Assembly (NCBI GenBank): GCA_002099365.1
Contig: MSED01000014.1
Location: forward strand, 930,001 to 994,000
Reading direction: 5' to 3'
Length of the DNA stretch: 64,000 bases
DNA from: Phialophora verrucosa
Lineage: Eukaryota; Ascomycota; Eurotiomycetes; Chaetothyriales; Herpotrichiellaceae
The position numbers and the translations under genes are program-made. The notes below the pieces were generated by a model. That model saw only the letters and a list, made by a program, of their open reading frames with translations. It was not told the DNA's origin and made no database searches. Shown piece after piece: positions 54,816 through 64,000 of this stretch. Within the stretch, counting starts at the first letter, position 1, and each line of letters begins with the position of its first letter.

Positions 54816-56164
54816 TGTGTCGTTGCTAGCCAATACAAGCTACCTGATTTGGTGGAGTAGTGGTTGTCTCTCGAGTTGACTTGTCTCTCGGCTTGACCTG
54901 ACCCGTCTTGTGTTAATGCCAGCGCAAGTTGAAGATGACAGAGTGATCGAATCGAACCGACAAGCTTGACTAACAAGGGAGCAAGCAAGTAGTGTGTAGT
55001 CTTAGCTGTAGTCTTAGCTGTAGTCTTAGCTGTAGCTGAGTTGCAGCTGAGTTGCAGCTGAGTTGTAGTTGAGTCGTAGTTGGGTTGTAGTCGAGTTGTA
55101 GTCGTAGTCGTGGCTCTGGTTGTAGTTATAGTCGCAGTCGTAGTCTTCGTGGCCGTTCAAGCAATATAGTACGACTCGTCCGTCTTTCGTCCGTCTTCCC
55201 CACGAGGGACCCCAGGCTGTACCTTGATATCAATAAATGCCCAAATAGGACAGATCTGGCGTCAGGTAACGAATTATCACGTTTCGCAACACCTCTCACG
55301 CCCGCGGATTTCTAATACCGAAGCACTCACAAGGTGGTTATGTAGCCACCAATGTCGGATAATGATGGATAATCGAGAACCAGCAACATATTTAACCATT
55401 GGAGTTACCAATGCCATGCCGTCGTCGGTTAATTCAATTGCTCACACCAAACAAATACCACTCGAGATACCCAGCGACCGAGGTGTTCAGCTCGACGCCC
55501 GTGAGGGATCTGCCGTACGCCGTATTCGTCTGGATCGGTCGGATACGGTACGCCTGAAGGCCTCGGGTCGTGTGTCTATTTCGAGCACGAATCGCTCCAT
55601 GATTGGGCTCTCCAACATCGGCGCCAACAGAAAGGGTAACTAACCGACGTCGATCACTCCTTGGGATCGGAGAATTGGTGTAAGGATGTACGTTGATAGG
55701 TGTGTACAGCCGCTGGGGATATGTCAGCGGAATGTGTGATACCTGCATCGTCTTATTCAGAACACTGGACACAGGGGAGAAGTGCAGGTGGTGGCCTGAA
55801 ATTCCCATTGTTCCGGTTGAAAACGTATTGTAACATCGCAGGTATTGCAACAGCCGAAACAGGCGCAATGTGTCAAAGAGAAGTTTTCGGATTTGGCTCC
55901 AACATAACTGGATCTTTTCCATCCCAATTACTTCTTGCCCTATTATTTGAGCAGTATTGTCCTTGCAAAAAAAACTCGGAAAAACAATCTCCTCTGTATA
56001 GGAACATCCAACAGCGCCGACCCGCATAGTCATAATGTACAGTCGTTATAAATCCTTTCCCAACAAATGAGACTTCTTAAAACTGTGGTCCAACACCAAG
56101 ATGCCTCGGTCCGGCATGCCTTGCGGGATAGAAATGTATGAAAGCCACGTAGATTGAGGCGTCA
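54816..56164. other. Intergenic with minisatellite
   Basis: About 1.35 kb without a recognised gene. It holds the hydrolase promoter, the repeat at 54997-55149 and sequence of unknown role; open frames around 55430-56030 show no domain. Confidence 0.5.
54997..55149 (+). repeat. Degenerate minisatellite (12-mer and TAGTCG/GAGTTG units)
   Basis: Three perfect copies of TAGTCTTAGCTG (54997-55032) run into a tract of related units (AGCTGAGTTGC, GTAGTCGAGTT, GTAGTCGTAGTC). It lies about 180 bp upstream of the hydrolase start, so its length could vary between strains and affect that promoter; the effect is inference. Confidence 0.85.
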
Positions 56165-58097
56165 TCAATCTTGGGTGTCCTTAGTGAGAATGGTGGACCT
56201 GCCGGTCTCAAGACTCAGCCTCGGACTGCAGTCGACAATGCTGCTTTCTGGCGTGTCGTCCGTATTGCTGGAAGTATATGTGTATCGGAATCCGTCAACG
56301 ACCATCATCTCGCCATCGAATTCTTCTTCATATCCAGGAGGGGGAGTCACATCCGTTTTATAGGATGGCGCAATGTCGGAAGATCGGCTGCTTCCCACAT
56401 CTCCACCGAGTGCGGCGGGCTCGAAACCGTCCGCATAATGGTTGCCTGACCGAACATTCCTTGCTCGACCTTCTTCAGCTTGCACCAGGTCTCTGACGAA
56501 ATCAGTGGCATTCTGCATCGTGCGGACTTCTTTTTGTAGGCCGCTGTCATCGTCTTCGAGCAAGCCATCTTGCACTAGAAGCGTCGCTCGCTTCTCCTCA
56601 TACTCCTCGGTGCCTTGTTTGTGAGTGCACAGGTTCTTCCAAAAAGTTCTCCACTTGTGCTTGCAAGCAGCTTTGCGGTAGAGCCTCTTGGTGCGGCGCT
56701 CCTCCCATCGAGCGGCACGCTCGGCTCGTCGTCGCGGGTCTCGGAACTTTATGATTGCCCGAATGATAAGGCCCGACAGTATGACCAGCAGAACTAGGAC
56801 TATGATCGCAAGGCTTAGCTTGCGTTGTAGGGCGACTTGTTCGTCGTGAGGTCGTGTATGTGGAAAGCCGTGATGGTAGGCCGCAGAAGGAGTGGCAGTG
56901 GCAGGAGTGGCGAACGACGTGGCGGAGACAGCCTGAATATAAGTAGATACAGGGGAAGCAACAGCCCGAGTGGTAGGCTGCGGAGAAGCGGAAGGCCGTG
57001 CGGTTGATGTGATTGCAGCCGACGTGATATGAGCTCCATCAAGATCACCAGATACGTTTTCAGTTTCGGCCATTGATCCCTCCTCTGGCGACTTGTCTTC
57101 GATGGCAGCGGAGCAAGGTGACTGAGCGTCACCTTCCCTGCATCCGCTAACTAGATTTTTGTGATGTTTGAAGTGGGCGACGAGGAGGTTTGCAATAGGG
57201 GACACTTCGCCAACCGCGGTATTCCATACGCATTGCATGCTCGAGCAGGCGGTGAACTTCTGCTTCAGTAGGGACATGATGTTCCTAAGGGTCGAGTGTA
57301 GCTGTTCATGGAGAAGCTCCATGTCACTCTGCAGCTGCGCAAGCTGTGCATATTCGGCCTGCAGCAGTATATCAACGGTAGACTGTGGTTCGGACAGGAC
57401 GGGCGTGATCGAAGGTGCGTAGCCACCTGATAGAAGCCACGCATCGCACAAATCTTGGGAGAGCCCATTCACGGGTTTGTCTTGGAGGCGGAGCACCTGA
57501 GGTTGACCTTTCTGTTTGAAAGAGGTGGTGAAGCCTGACGGGTCATTGAGAGGATCTTGACCGACAACGCCCTGAAGTCGGACGGATACTATCGAAGCTT
57601 CGCCTTTGAGGCATGTTGATTCCCAAGAGGCGTGGATGTTCCTGACACTGGAGTCACGGGCAGACCTCGACTGTAAGAAGACCTGACCGCTGGCAACGCC
57701 ATTGCCGTAGTTGGAGGCAACGAGAGGAAGGCCATTCAGTCGGGGAGCGGTGGTGCTACACTCTTCTTCGGCGGAGTCGATGTCAAGCGTGAGTTCCTAC
57801 ACAGCCAAGCGTCAACAAGGGCCGCAGGCGACCAAGTTTGGGTGACGCACCAATCCATCATCGGGGTCCTCAAAGCACCCAGAACAGGGTGCGTTGAAAT
57901 AGATTGATAGGTGGTCAGGACCTTCATCGAGTAAGCCACCAGCGACAATGATGATGGAGAGGTCAAGTACCTGTTGAACCAGCAACGGTCGTGATGTCCT
58001 TAGGGATCGTGGAAGAAGCGGAAGAAGCAGCGCAGAGAACAGAGGCGGTGGCAAGCGTAAGAAACAAAGTGGCAGCCTGGATGAATAACGAGCACAT
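56165..58097 (-). CDS. Single-pass membrane protein with secreted ectodomain
   Basis: A 609-residue protein of unknown function. Exons (plus coordinates, 5' to 3'): 57971-58097, 57851-57921 and 56165-57796; the first intron is only 49 nt. The N-terminus is a signal peptide ('LFIQAATLFLTLATASVLC'). The ectodomain has a Cys pair in 'FNAPCSGCFED' and further Cys, a helical stretch near residues 210-245, and a Ser/Thr/Pro-rich stalk. One membrane segment lies at about 393-413 ('LAIIVLVLLVILSGLIIRAI'), followed by a strongly basic juxtamembrane stretch ('RRRAERAARWEERRTKRLYR') and an acidic cytoplasmic tail with 'PPPGYEEEF'. The build resembles a surface receptor or cell-wall sensor, but no known family was recognised. 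The PPxY-like motif could recruit a ubiquitin-ligase adaptor. Confidence 0.75.
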
Positions 58098-59156
58098 TTT
58101 GAATATCGCCGAACCAAAGGATGAACAATCCGATCAAGCGGGACTATGACACGCGGATGCCAATTAATGGTCAATTGTACAACTGGTTGTGAAATGCCAC
58201 CTCCAAGGGGAAGTAAACACTTCACCTCACGATTCTGGCCTTATCACGACTCCATTCCCCAGAAGCCTCAAAGCGCGGGTTGTGTTGCGATTGAGAAATC
58301 AAAGAAGAAAAATCGATGAGGTTGGAGGTGCTGGCCCGACGGGACGGCTTTTGGCTGGTGCCTGAGAAGCGGAGGGAGAAGGAGAAGGACGACGGCGGAA
58401 CGCCTGGTGCGGGCGGCTGGCAGCCACTGCCTTTTGAGGTTTGGTGCGTGGATTTTCGGGGTAACAAGCACTGCACAGCCCGAGCATCTCGGCCGGTGGC
58501 TGCCATCCGGCACCGAAATCTCAGAGGCGCCAAAGGAGCCAAATTGTCCCGGTCACGTGGGGATAACGTAATCGGCCATGCGACAAAGTGATTCAGCCTT
58601 TGGATACTGTTCACAGGAGCTGGCAGCAGCTCAAGTGTGCATTTAGAAATAGAATTTCCGGTTGAGAGTGAGGAGTGATTTGAGGGCACCATGGCTGGGG
58701 AGCTAATGGCGGGTGACTCGAGCGAGGGTTGCGAGGGCAAAAGGCACACAGGTAATGGTACGGGTGAGTAGGAGGCCGCTGAGGGCGGTTTTCATGCCTG
58801 TTTCCTTCACCGTAGAGATGGCTTAGGTAACTTCGCCGCCAAGCCATGACTCTGGATATCACGTCTCTTCCTCCTCCCAACGAAGTCAGGATGAGATGCT
58901 AGCAAAACAGCTTTGATTGAACGACAAGAACCGGAATAATTGCGGCCGCCAGCTATAATCGACGCGCTCTCCAGACTATACCAACATCATTGATCGTTCC
59001 ACAACTCCCTAAATCCTATTTATCGATTCAAGGAGGAACATCATCAGCGCACGAAATTCCCACCTACCAAAACAATCGTCACTACGTCGAACTTCGGAGC
59101 AAGACAACAATAATACCGCAACCTGAGGACACAACAAGCAAAAGCCACTCCTCGCT
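58098..59156. other. Intergenic, divergent promoters
   Basis: About 1.06 kb between the membrane-protein gene (minus) and LSm4 (plus). Open frames on the minus strand around 58222-58749 are low-complexity and uncalled. The last about 150 bp look like LSm4 leader. Confidence 0.5.
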
Positions 59157-59746
59157 ATGCTCCCACTCGGCCTGCTGACAGCGGCACAAGGCCACCCTAT
59201 GCTCGTGGAGCTGAAAAACGGCGAAACCCTCAACGGCCACCTAGTAAACTGCGACACGTGGATGAACTTGACGCTGAAGGAAGTCGTGCAGACGAGTCCC
59301 GAGGGCGACAAGTTCTGGCGGTTGCCCGAATGTTACGTGAGGGGGAATAATGTACGTCCTAGTGATATTTGAATCTCCCTCGCTTATTTGTTGTGGTGTC
59401 CGCGGAGTTTATGTGGTTATGTTAGGAAACTCGCGATGGCCTCAGCGCCCTAGTGCGCAAGATGGCATGTACATTCTGGATGCAGCGGGCTAATTATATT
59501 GTTTAGATCAAGTATCTCCGCGTGCCGGAGGAAATTATCGATCTAGCACGAGAACAACAGCAACATCAACAACAGCATCGCCAGGATGGCGGTCAGCGCG
59601 GGAGCCGTGGAGGCGGACAAGCGGGCCACACTGGTGGAGGCAGAGGGGGTGATCGAGGTGGCCGCGGTGGTGGCGGGCAAGGACGGGGTGGTGGAAGAGG
59701 GCACGGGAGGGGCAGAGGGGGTGGTGGTAGCAGAGGTCAGAGTTGA
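59157..59746 (+). CDS. LSM4: U6 snRNA-associated Sm-like protein LSm4
   Basis: A 144-residue protein. Exons are 59157-59351 and 59507-59746 (155-nt intron). The N-terminal Sm fold has Sm1 ('PMLVELKNGETLNGHL', 'NCDTWMNLTLKEV') and Sm2 formed across the intron ('ECYVRGNN' joined to 'IKYLRVP'). The C-terminus is a Gln/His run followed by an RGG/GRG-rich tail of about 55 residues, typical of LSm4 and involved in RNA binding and P-body assembly. LSm4 belongs to the LSm1-7 ring in cytoplasmic mRNA decay and the LSm2-8 ring on U6 snRNA in the nucleus. Confidence 0.95.
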
Positions 59747-60216
59747 AGCGAGTGGCAATGGAAAAGAGCTGTGGTACCTTTTGGTCATCGCATGATTTGA
59801 CCGCGGCGGCAAGGCCGTGTCAAAGCTCACACCCGTCATCACATTACAAGTGGAGCTCCTAGGTCGCTCCGAAGGCCTTGACCTAACAGGAGGCGGTTTC
59901 TGGTCCTACGGACGCCGCTGAGAATTTTGTACCCTCCGTGCCCAGTCATACAGTCAAATGATCAGCACTATCAACGCGCAGCTAGCGCCCAGTGCTCGCT
60001 CTTCTACAAGAGACGGCGAGATTGGAAGCAGCACCTGATGTTTGAAGCATCGTCCTTCCAGTCGCCCCAGATTCCAGCGCTATGCTAGTCCAGAAACAAC
60101 GCTTTGGAGAGGCCCTCTATTTGAGGGCACACAATATAAAGAATTGAAGAAAGATTATATGCGGCTTCGTGTCATCGTTACTTTTTCCCGAGCACACCAG
60201 ATAGACATTTCTCGAC
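59747..60216. other. Convergent intergenic region
   Basis: A 470-bp gap between the 3' ends of LSm4 and CDS1. Nothing recognised. Confidence 0.5.
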
Positions 60217-61663
60217 CTAAGCATTCTGTGTTAGCACATGTCATACGTACAATAAGGAAGAGCTTACCTTGCTTGAGACAATGCCTTGGCCCTGCAAATA
60301 CCAGCCCAGTCTCTTCAACAATTCAATTTGCTCCTCCGGAGAGAGACCCATGATAGCCGTCTCAAGCACACCACCCACGGATGTTTTGTAGACGGCGATA
60401 AAGCTCTGGTAGTACATGTAGGCGAAGAGGCCCATGATAAATTGACAGTCCATACGATCTGTCATGCCGCCGTGTCCAGGAATGCTGTCGCCAAAGTCCT
60501 TGATTTTGAATGTTCGTTTCAAGCCAGATGCGAAGAAACCCCCAAAGGGAGCAATGAGTGAGGCGAATGATGCGAACACGAGAATATGCCCCTGCATGGG
60601 CGAGACGAAGAATGTGTAGTCGAGACCAGTCAAGCTCTTGATGTTATAGGGGTGGGGCTTGAAGACGGGATTCGGGTCGCATTGTAGACCAGTGAAAACG
60701 TTGGCACCAAGATCATTGACCGGGCAGATGAAGTAACTGTAGCGCATCAAGACGTTGGTGAGCGCAAATCCGAAGAAGATTGTGCAAATCCAAGCTCCCA
60801 CAAATCCCTCGACGGTCTTCTTGGGCGAGAGGCTAATGAGCTGAGTACGCCCGAACGTTATACCACAGATGTATGCGAAGATGTCGTTGGTGATGACCAA
60901 AGACGCGGGAAGGAAGAACCAGATCATGCCCTCGAACACATTGTTCATCATGAAGTGTGCTTGCACGACAATCAAATAGAGGGCCATGTGAGTCCAGGCG
61001 AACTGGGCGAATTGGAACCGGTAGTAGCCTTTCCTCAACGAGGCGACGAAGGAGATGAACCCTGTCATATTGTCAGCGCTGCATCAGCCGAACAGAAACG
61101 CCTGCCATACCAAAGATGTACATCATGAAGCTAATGAAGCGATGATGAGTCGCAAAGGGTAGCAAAACCTTATCCACCAGGAGGATATGCTTAAAGTAGT
61201 AGATCACACTCTCGCCGTAGAGAAAGTACATCGTGATGGCCAGGAAATACCAGTTCAGAGAAGTGGTCAAGGGAAGATTCTTCTGCTTCGTTGGCACCTG
61301 GGCAATCGCGATGACCTCCTTGAACGAGATGATCTGGACGGCGGTAATGACCATGAGGACGTAGATGTGGCCGGCAAACATGGCGCCGAAGAAACCACCG
61401 ATCATGACCAGTGTCCATATCATTCGCGTGATGAAGGTTTGCTTCTTCTTCTCATATTCTGACGCTCCCGCAGGTTTTTCGCCTTTTATCACGTTGCCGT
61501 TCACGTTGTTGTCGTGGTTCTCTCTCTGAGGGCTCGGGGGTTCGGATGCTGTATCGCTCATGGTGGAGGAGCTGGATCGACGGTGATGGCTCCCATTGCC
61601 ATTGCCGTTGCCATTGCCGTTGCCATTCCGATGCTGGAACTTTACACCCTTTTGCCGAGGCAT
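60217..61663 (-). CDS. CDS1: Phosphatidate cytidylyltransferase (CDP-diacylglycerol synthase)
   Basis: A 451-residue ER membrane enzyme making CDP-diacylglycerol from phosphatidic acid and CTP. Exons (plus coordinates, 5' to 3'): 61111-61663, 60268-61061 and 60217-60225; the last coding exon is only 9 nt (two codons plus stop) after a 42-nt intron with a clear CTAAC branch site. The N-terminus is hydrophilic with a run of alternating Asn-Gly. Several membrane segments follow, and the family signature is complete: 'SGLKR' then 'KDFGDSIPGHGGMTDRMD', which holds the metal-binding Asp residues. Length matches fungal Cds1. The ATG at 61663 is the first in frame. Confidence 0.95.
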
Positions 61664-62310
61664 GGCTGCGTGCGCGCAAGGTGGATGAGCCGCAGGCAGA
61701 AGATTCTGCCGTATCTATGTATCAGGGGTGCGACGGAGATGGAGATTGCAGTTTGGGAAAGAGAGGGGATGCTGCGCCTGACACGTGCTGGTAAACTTTG
61801 GCCTTGCACTTCCTCCGAAAGTGCAGCTCGTCGACTGAGCGCTGTTCTGCTGATTCTGGAATGACGGTGACTGGTTTTTCACCCCTCCTTGAGGTAACTT
61901 GACTGCAGAGAGTGGTGGAGAGTGCCGCAGTGTGTTTTGGAGGCACCTCAAATGATCACCAAGAATCATGTTGGAGCGCAGTTTGACTTCGCTCGTCCAT
62001 CGCCTGGGCGCCGCTTGGACTTGCGTCATAGGGCTGCCTTGTTGTTTAGCAGTGGGCTTAGGCGCCGATACGTCAGCTAGGGCCCCGGAGCTCGGGACTG
62101 GCTCGTGGCATTCTTTATCCGCCACCGCTAATGCAACATTCACAACGCAAAGGGCAATTTGTTCTCACTGTTCCTCCAGCGTCAATACCGCGTCAGTCGC
62201 GTCTCTGACCACAGTTTCCTCGTCCAGACAAACCCCTGTCGCCGACGTCTGTCTGACACGTCAAGGACGCCTATGCCCTCATCGCCTTTGGTCCTCAATG
62301 GAGGTCGAAT
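61664..62310. promoter_or_regulatory. Divergent promoter: CDS1 / checkpoint gene
   Basis: A 647-bp head-to-head spacing between CDS1 (minus) and the UvsD-like gene (plus). No gene is recognised inside. An out-of-frame ATG at 62298 precedes the checkpoint start and could act as a short upstream frame. Confidence 0.55.
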
Positions 62311-64000
62311 ATGAATGGCATGGACGACAACGAAGACGAGACTGATCTCTTCGACGACGATGGGTTTGACAGCCTCTCAGAGTCCGCTCTTCAAGAGCTC
62401 GAACACAATGCTATACTATCCACTCAGGCCCAAGTCCAGAACCCAGGCCCTCAACCTCCACCGGTGCAGAGACCACCTCGTCCTGTACCGCAGGCAGGGA
62501 CAGCAGCGGCACAAGCACTCCCCAATGCCCGTCCCCCCATTTCCAACCATGCCTTGCACAGATATCTGACGGAAGAAGATGATAGCTTCGAGCTAATAGG
62601 AGACGAGGGTGTGCCTACTCCAGTCGAGGAATATGATTCATTCTCTTTTCGGCGAGCACAAACAAGCGAGGCTGCTCAGACAGAACAATACCAACCACAG
62701 CGTCTCGGTCAGGCCCATAATGCCGTTCTTCATCGTCCCATCGTCAAGGAGAACTACCAACGCCGAGCAGGCTCGTTCCAACCTAATCAAGGCTATGAGA
62801 CGATGCAAAAAAACCCAGCTAGGCCTGATGAGATTATGTTAGATGCACCTCTACAGCAAAGTAAACACGCTGTGCAGGAAGATGAACATGAAAACATCCA
62901 GTATCGCCTCATGAAACTCCAGCAAGAACGGGATGAGCTCGCACAAGCTCTCCGAGCCGCCGACGATGCTGTCTCATTGCAGAAGGGCGAGATTTTCATC
63001 GTCCGAGCCAAGATGGAGGAGGAGAGCAAAGGCCATAGCCGACAGATGGCCGCCCTCAAGAAGTCTATGGAAGAGCAGTTAGCCAAGTATACGGCGCAGC
63101 TACATGCATTGACCGAGAAGAACAACAATCTGACAACTCAGTACAATTTCCTACAGCAAGAGCATAACCAAGAAATTCAGGAAAGCAAGACGTTGAGACA
63201 GCGCCTGAAGGACAAGCCCCGGGCGGAAAGGGAGGCGAGTCCTACCACAACGCCCAGGCGTGGAATGGCACGCTCGCTTCGAGACGGCTTCAACGATGAC
63301 GATATCATGCTCATATCGCCCTCCAAATCTGACCGGCGCTCCAAACCACCTACACCGACTGCGGCGAACAAGAGGAAACGAAAAGCTGCGGAGCCGAGTC
63401 CCATCAAGCCTCTGCCACTGCGACTGTCGACCCAGAATCAGGATGACATGCCACCCCCGCCTGTACAACGCGTGCAGACGGTCGAGGCCGTGGCCCCCAT
63501 CGCGCGAAAGGACAAACAGGCTGAACGGCATCTTAAATTCCTACAGTCAATCCTCAAATACAAGCTCAACGATACAAAGGAGCCACTGTTTGAAGCACTT
63601 GTCAAATTCACGTTCCCTTCGAGTTCGTCCAGGACATTTTCGGCGATGCTTCTGGAAAGCACTGCTCAGCTCACAGGCAGCCGTCTCCCCGGTGACGTCC
63701 TACAACTCTTCGTCGACCTGTGGTCCAGGTGCATGAAGGAGCAATACTACAAGCCAATCAGATTACTCCTCGAAGTAGTTAACCATATCATCGACCTCGA
63801 AATGTTCGTCCTTGACGCCGACATCATCACCTCTCTGAGCCCGGTCCTCCAGTCCTCTATCACCATCAACGCAAAGAACCGCTTCGAGCACTCACCCGTC
63901 TATCACGCCACATACGGCAAATTCCGACAAACACCACAGTCCATCTTAAATCGTGAAGTCAACGGAACAGAATGTCTAGAGCTCATGCTAACAATAGCGT
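62311..64000 (+). CDS. ATRIP/Rad26/UvsD-like DNA damage checkpoint protein (partial)
   Basis: An uninterrupted frame of 563 codons runs off the window end. The N-terminus is acidic ('DETDLFDDDGFDSLSESAL'), as in the RPA-binding motif of ATRIP relatives. A long coiled coil follows at about residues 195-305 ('QYRLMKLQQERDELAQALR'), used for dimerisation and ATR binding, then a basic nuclear-localisation-like 'ANKRKRKAAEPSPIKP', and the start of a helical repeat domain. The order matches fungal UvsD/Lcd1/Rad26, the ATR kinase partner that senses RPA-coated single-stranded DNA. The ATG at 62311 is chosen; the one at 62320 is possible. The C-terminus is missing only because the window ends. Confidence 0.72.
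   Translation, partial: MNGMDDNEDETDLFDDDGFDSLSESALQELEHNAILSTQAQVQNPGPQPPPVQRPPRPVPQAGTAAAQALPNARPPISNHALHRYLTEEDDSFELIGDEGVPTPVEEYDSFSFRRAQTSEAAQTEQYQPQRLGQAHNAVLHRPIVKENYQRRAGSFQPNQGYETMQKNPARPDEIMLDAPLQQSKHAVQEDEHENIQYRLMKLQQERDELAQALRAADDAVSLQKGEIFIVRAKMEEESKGHSRQMAALKKSMEEQLAKYTAQLHALTEKNNNLTTQYNFLQQEHNQEIQESKTLRQRLKDKPRAEREASPTTTPRRGMARSLRDGFNDDDIMLISPSKSDRRSKPPTPTAANKRKRKAAEPSPIKPLPLRLSTQNQDDMPPPPVQRVQTVEAVAPIARKDKQAERHLKFLQSILKYKLNDTKEPLFEALVKFTFPSSSSRTFSAMLLESTAQLTGSRLPGDVLQLFVDLWSRCMKEQYYKPIRLLLEVVNHIIDLEMFVLDADIITSLSPVLQSSITINAKNRFEHSPVYHATYGKFRQTPQSILNREVNGTECLELMLTIA

Noticed and set aside
55434..56033. Minus-strand frame of about 199 codons
   Set aside because: No recognisable motif and no plausible gene context; left as intergenic.
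1..64000. CRISPR arrays, bacterial operons or riboswitches
   Set aside because: The DNA is fungal nuclear; no direct-repeat/spacer arrays or prokaryotic signals were seen.

Overview
The window is filamentous-ascomycete (Pezizomycotina) nuclear DNA. The evidence is genes split by short GT-AG introns (mostly 42-100 nt), three full-length Zn2Cys6 regulators of fungal type, an AT-saturated retrotransposon with the dinucleotide signature of repeat-induced point mutation (RIP), and typical fungal housekeeping genes (cyclase-associated protein, LSm4, CDP-diacylglycerol synthase, an ATRIP/UvsD-like checkpoint protein). I cannot fix the order or species from sequence alone. Exon joins were worked out by hand from splice sites and reading phase. 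Every multi-exon model listed closes in frame, except two genes where I report single-base frameshifts.

Layout. 1-3.2 kb: the 3' part of a Ty1/copia element, RIP-ruined internally but with an apparently intact 3' LTR. 3.4-22.5 kb: an accessory metabolic island. It holds an EthD-like protein, a methyltransferase relic, a 3-hydroxyisobutyrate-dehydrogenase-like enzyme, two paralogous lactonase-type metallo-beta-lactamase proteins, a sugar-type MFS transporter, two Zn2Cys6 regulators, an alpha/beta hydrolase, a frameshifted short-chain dehydrogenase (SDR) and a medium-chain reductase (MDR). 23-28.5 kb: cyclase-associated protein, a mitochondrial PPR-like protein and a very short C2H2+Zn2Cys6 protein. 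29-41 kb: gene-poor and rich in relics (siderophore transporter half, frameshifted SurE-type phosphatase, haloacid-dehalogenase relic, HET-domain relic), with an intact head-to-head esterase/alcohol-acetyltransferase-like pair at 30.2-33.7 kb. 41.3-41.9 kb: a small secreted, probably GPI-anchored protein with an internal repeat.

42.9-54.8 kb: a compact second island with SDR, MFS exporter, second SDR, Baeyer-Villiger monooxygenase (BVMO), Zn2Cys6 regulator and alpha/beta hydrolase. The enzymes form a logical route: alcohol to ketone (SDR), ketone to ester or lactone (BVMO), then ring opening or ester cleavage (hydrolase). The divergent promoters carry palindromes of the kind bound by Zn2Cys6 dimers: two CGG-N7-CCG in the SDR/BVMO promoter and one extended CGG-N10-CCG in the SDR/MFS promoter. 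This is my best candidate for an undescribed functional unit.

55-64 kb: a minisatellite, a secreted/one-pass membrane protein and the housekeeping block LSm4, CDS1 and UvsD-like, the last running off the window.
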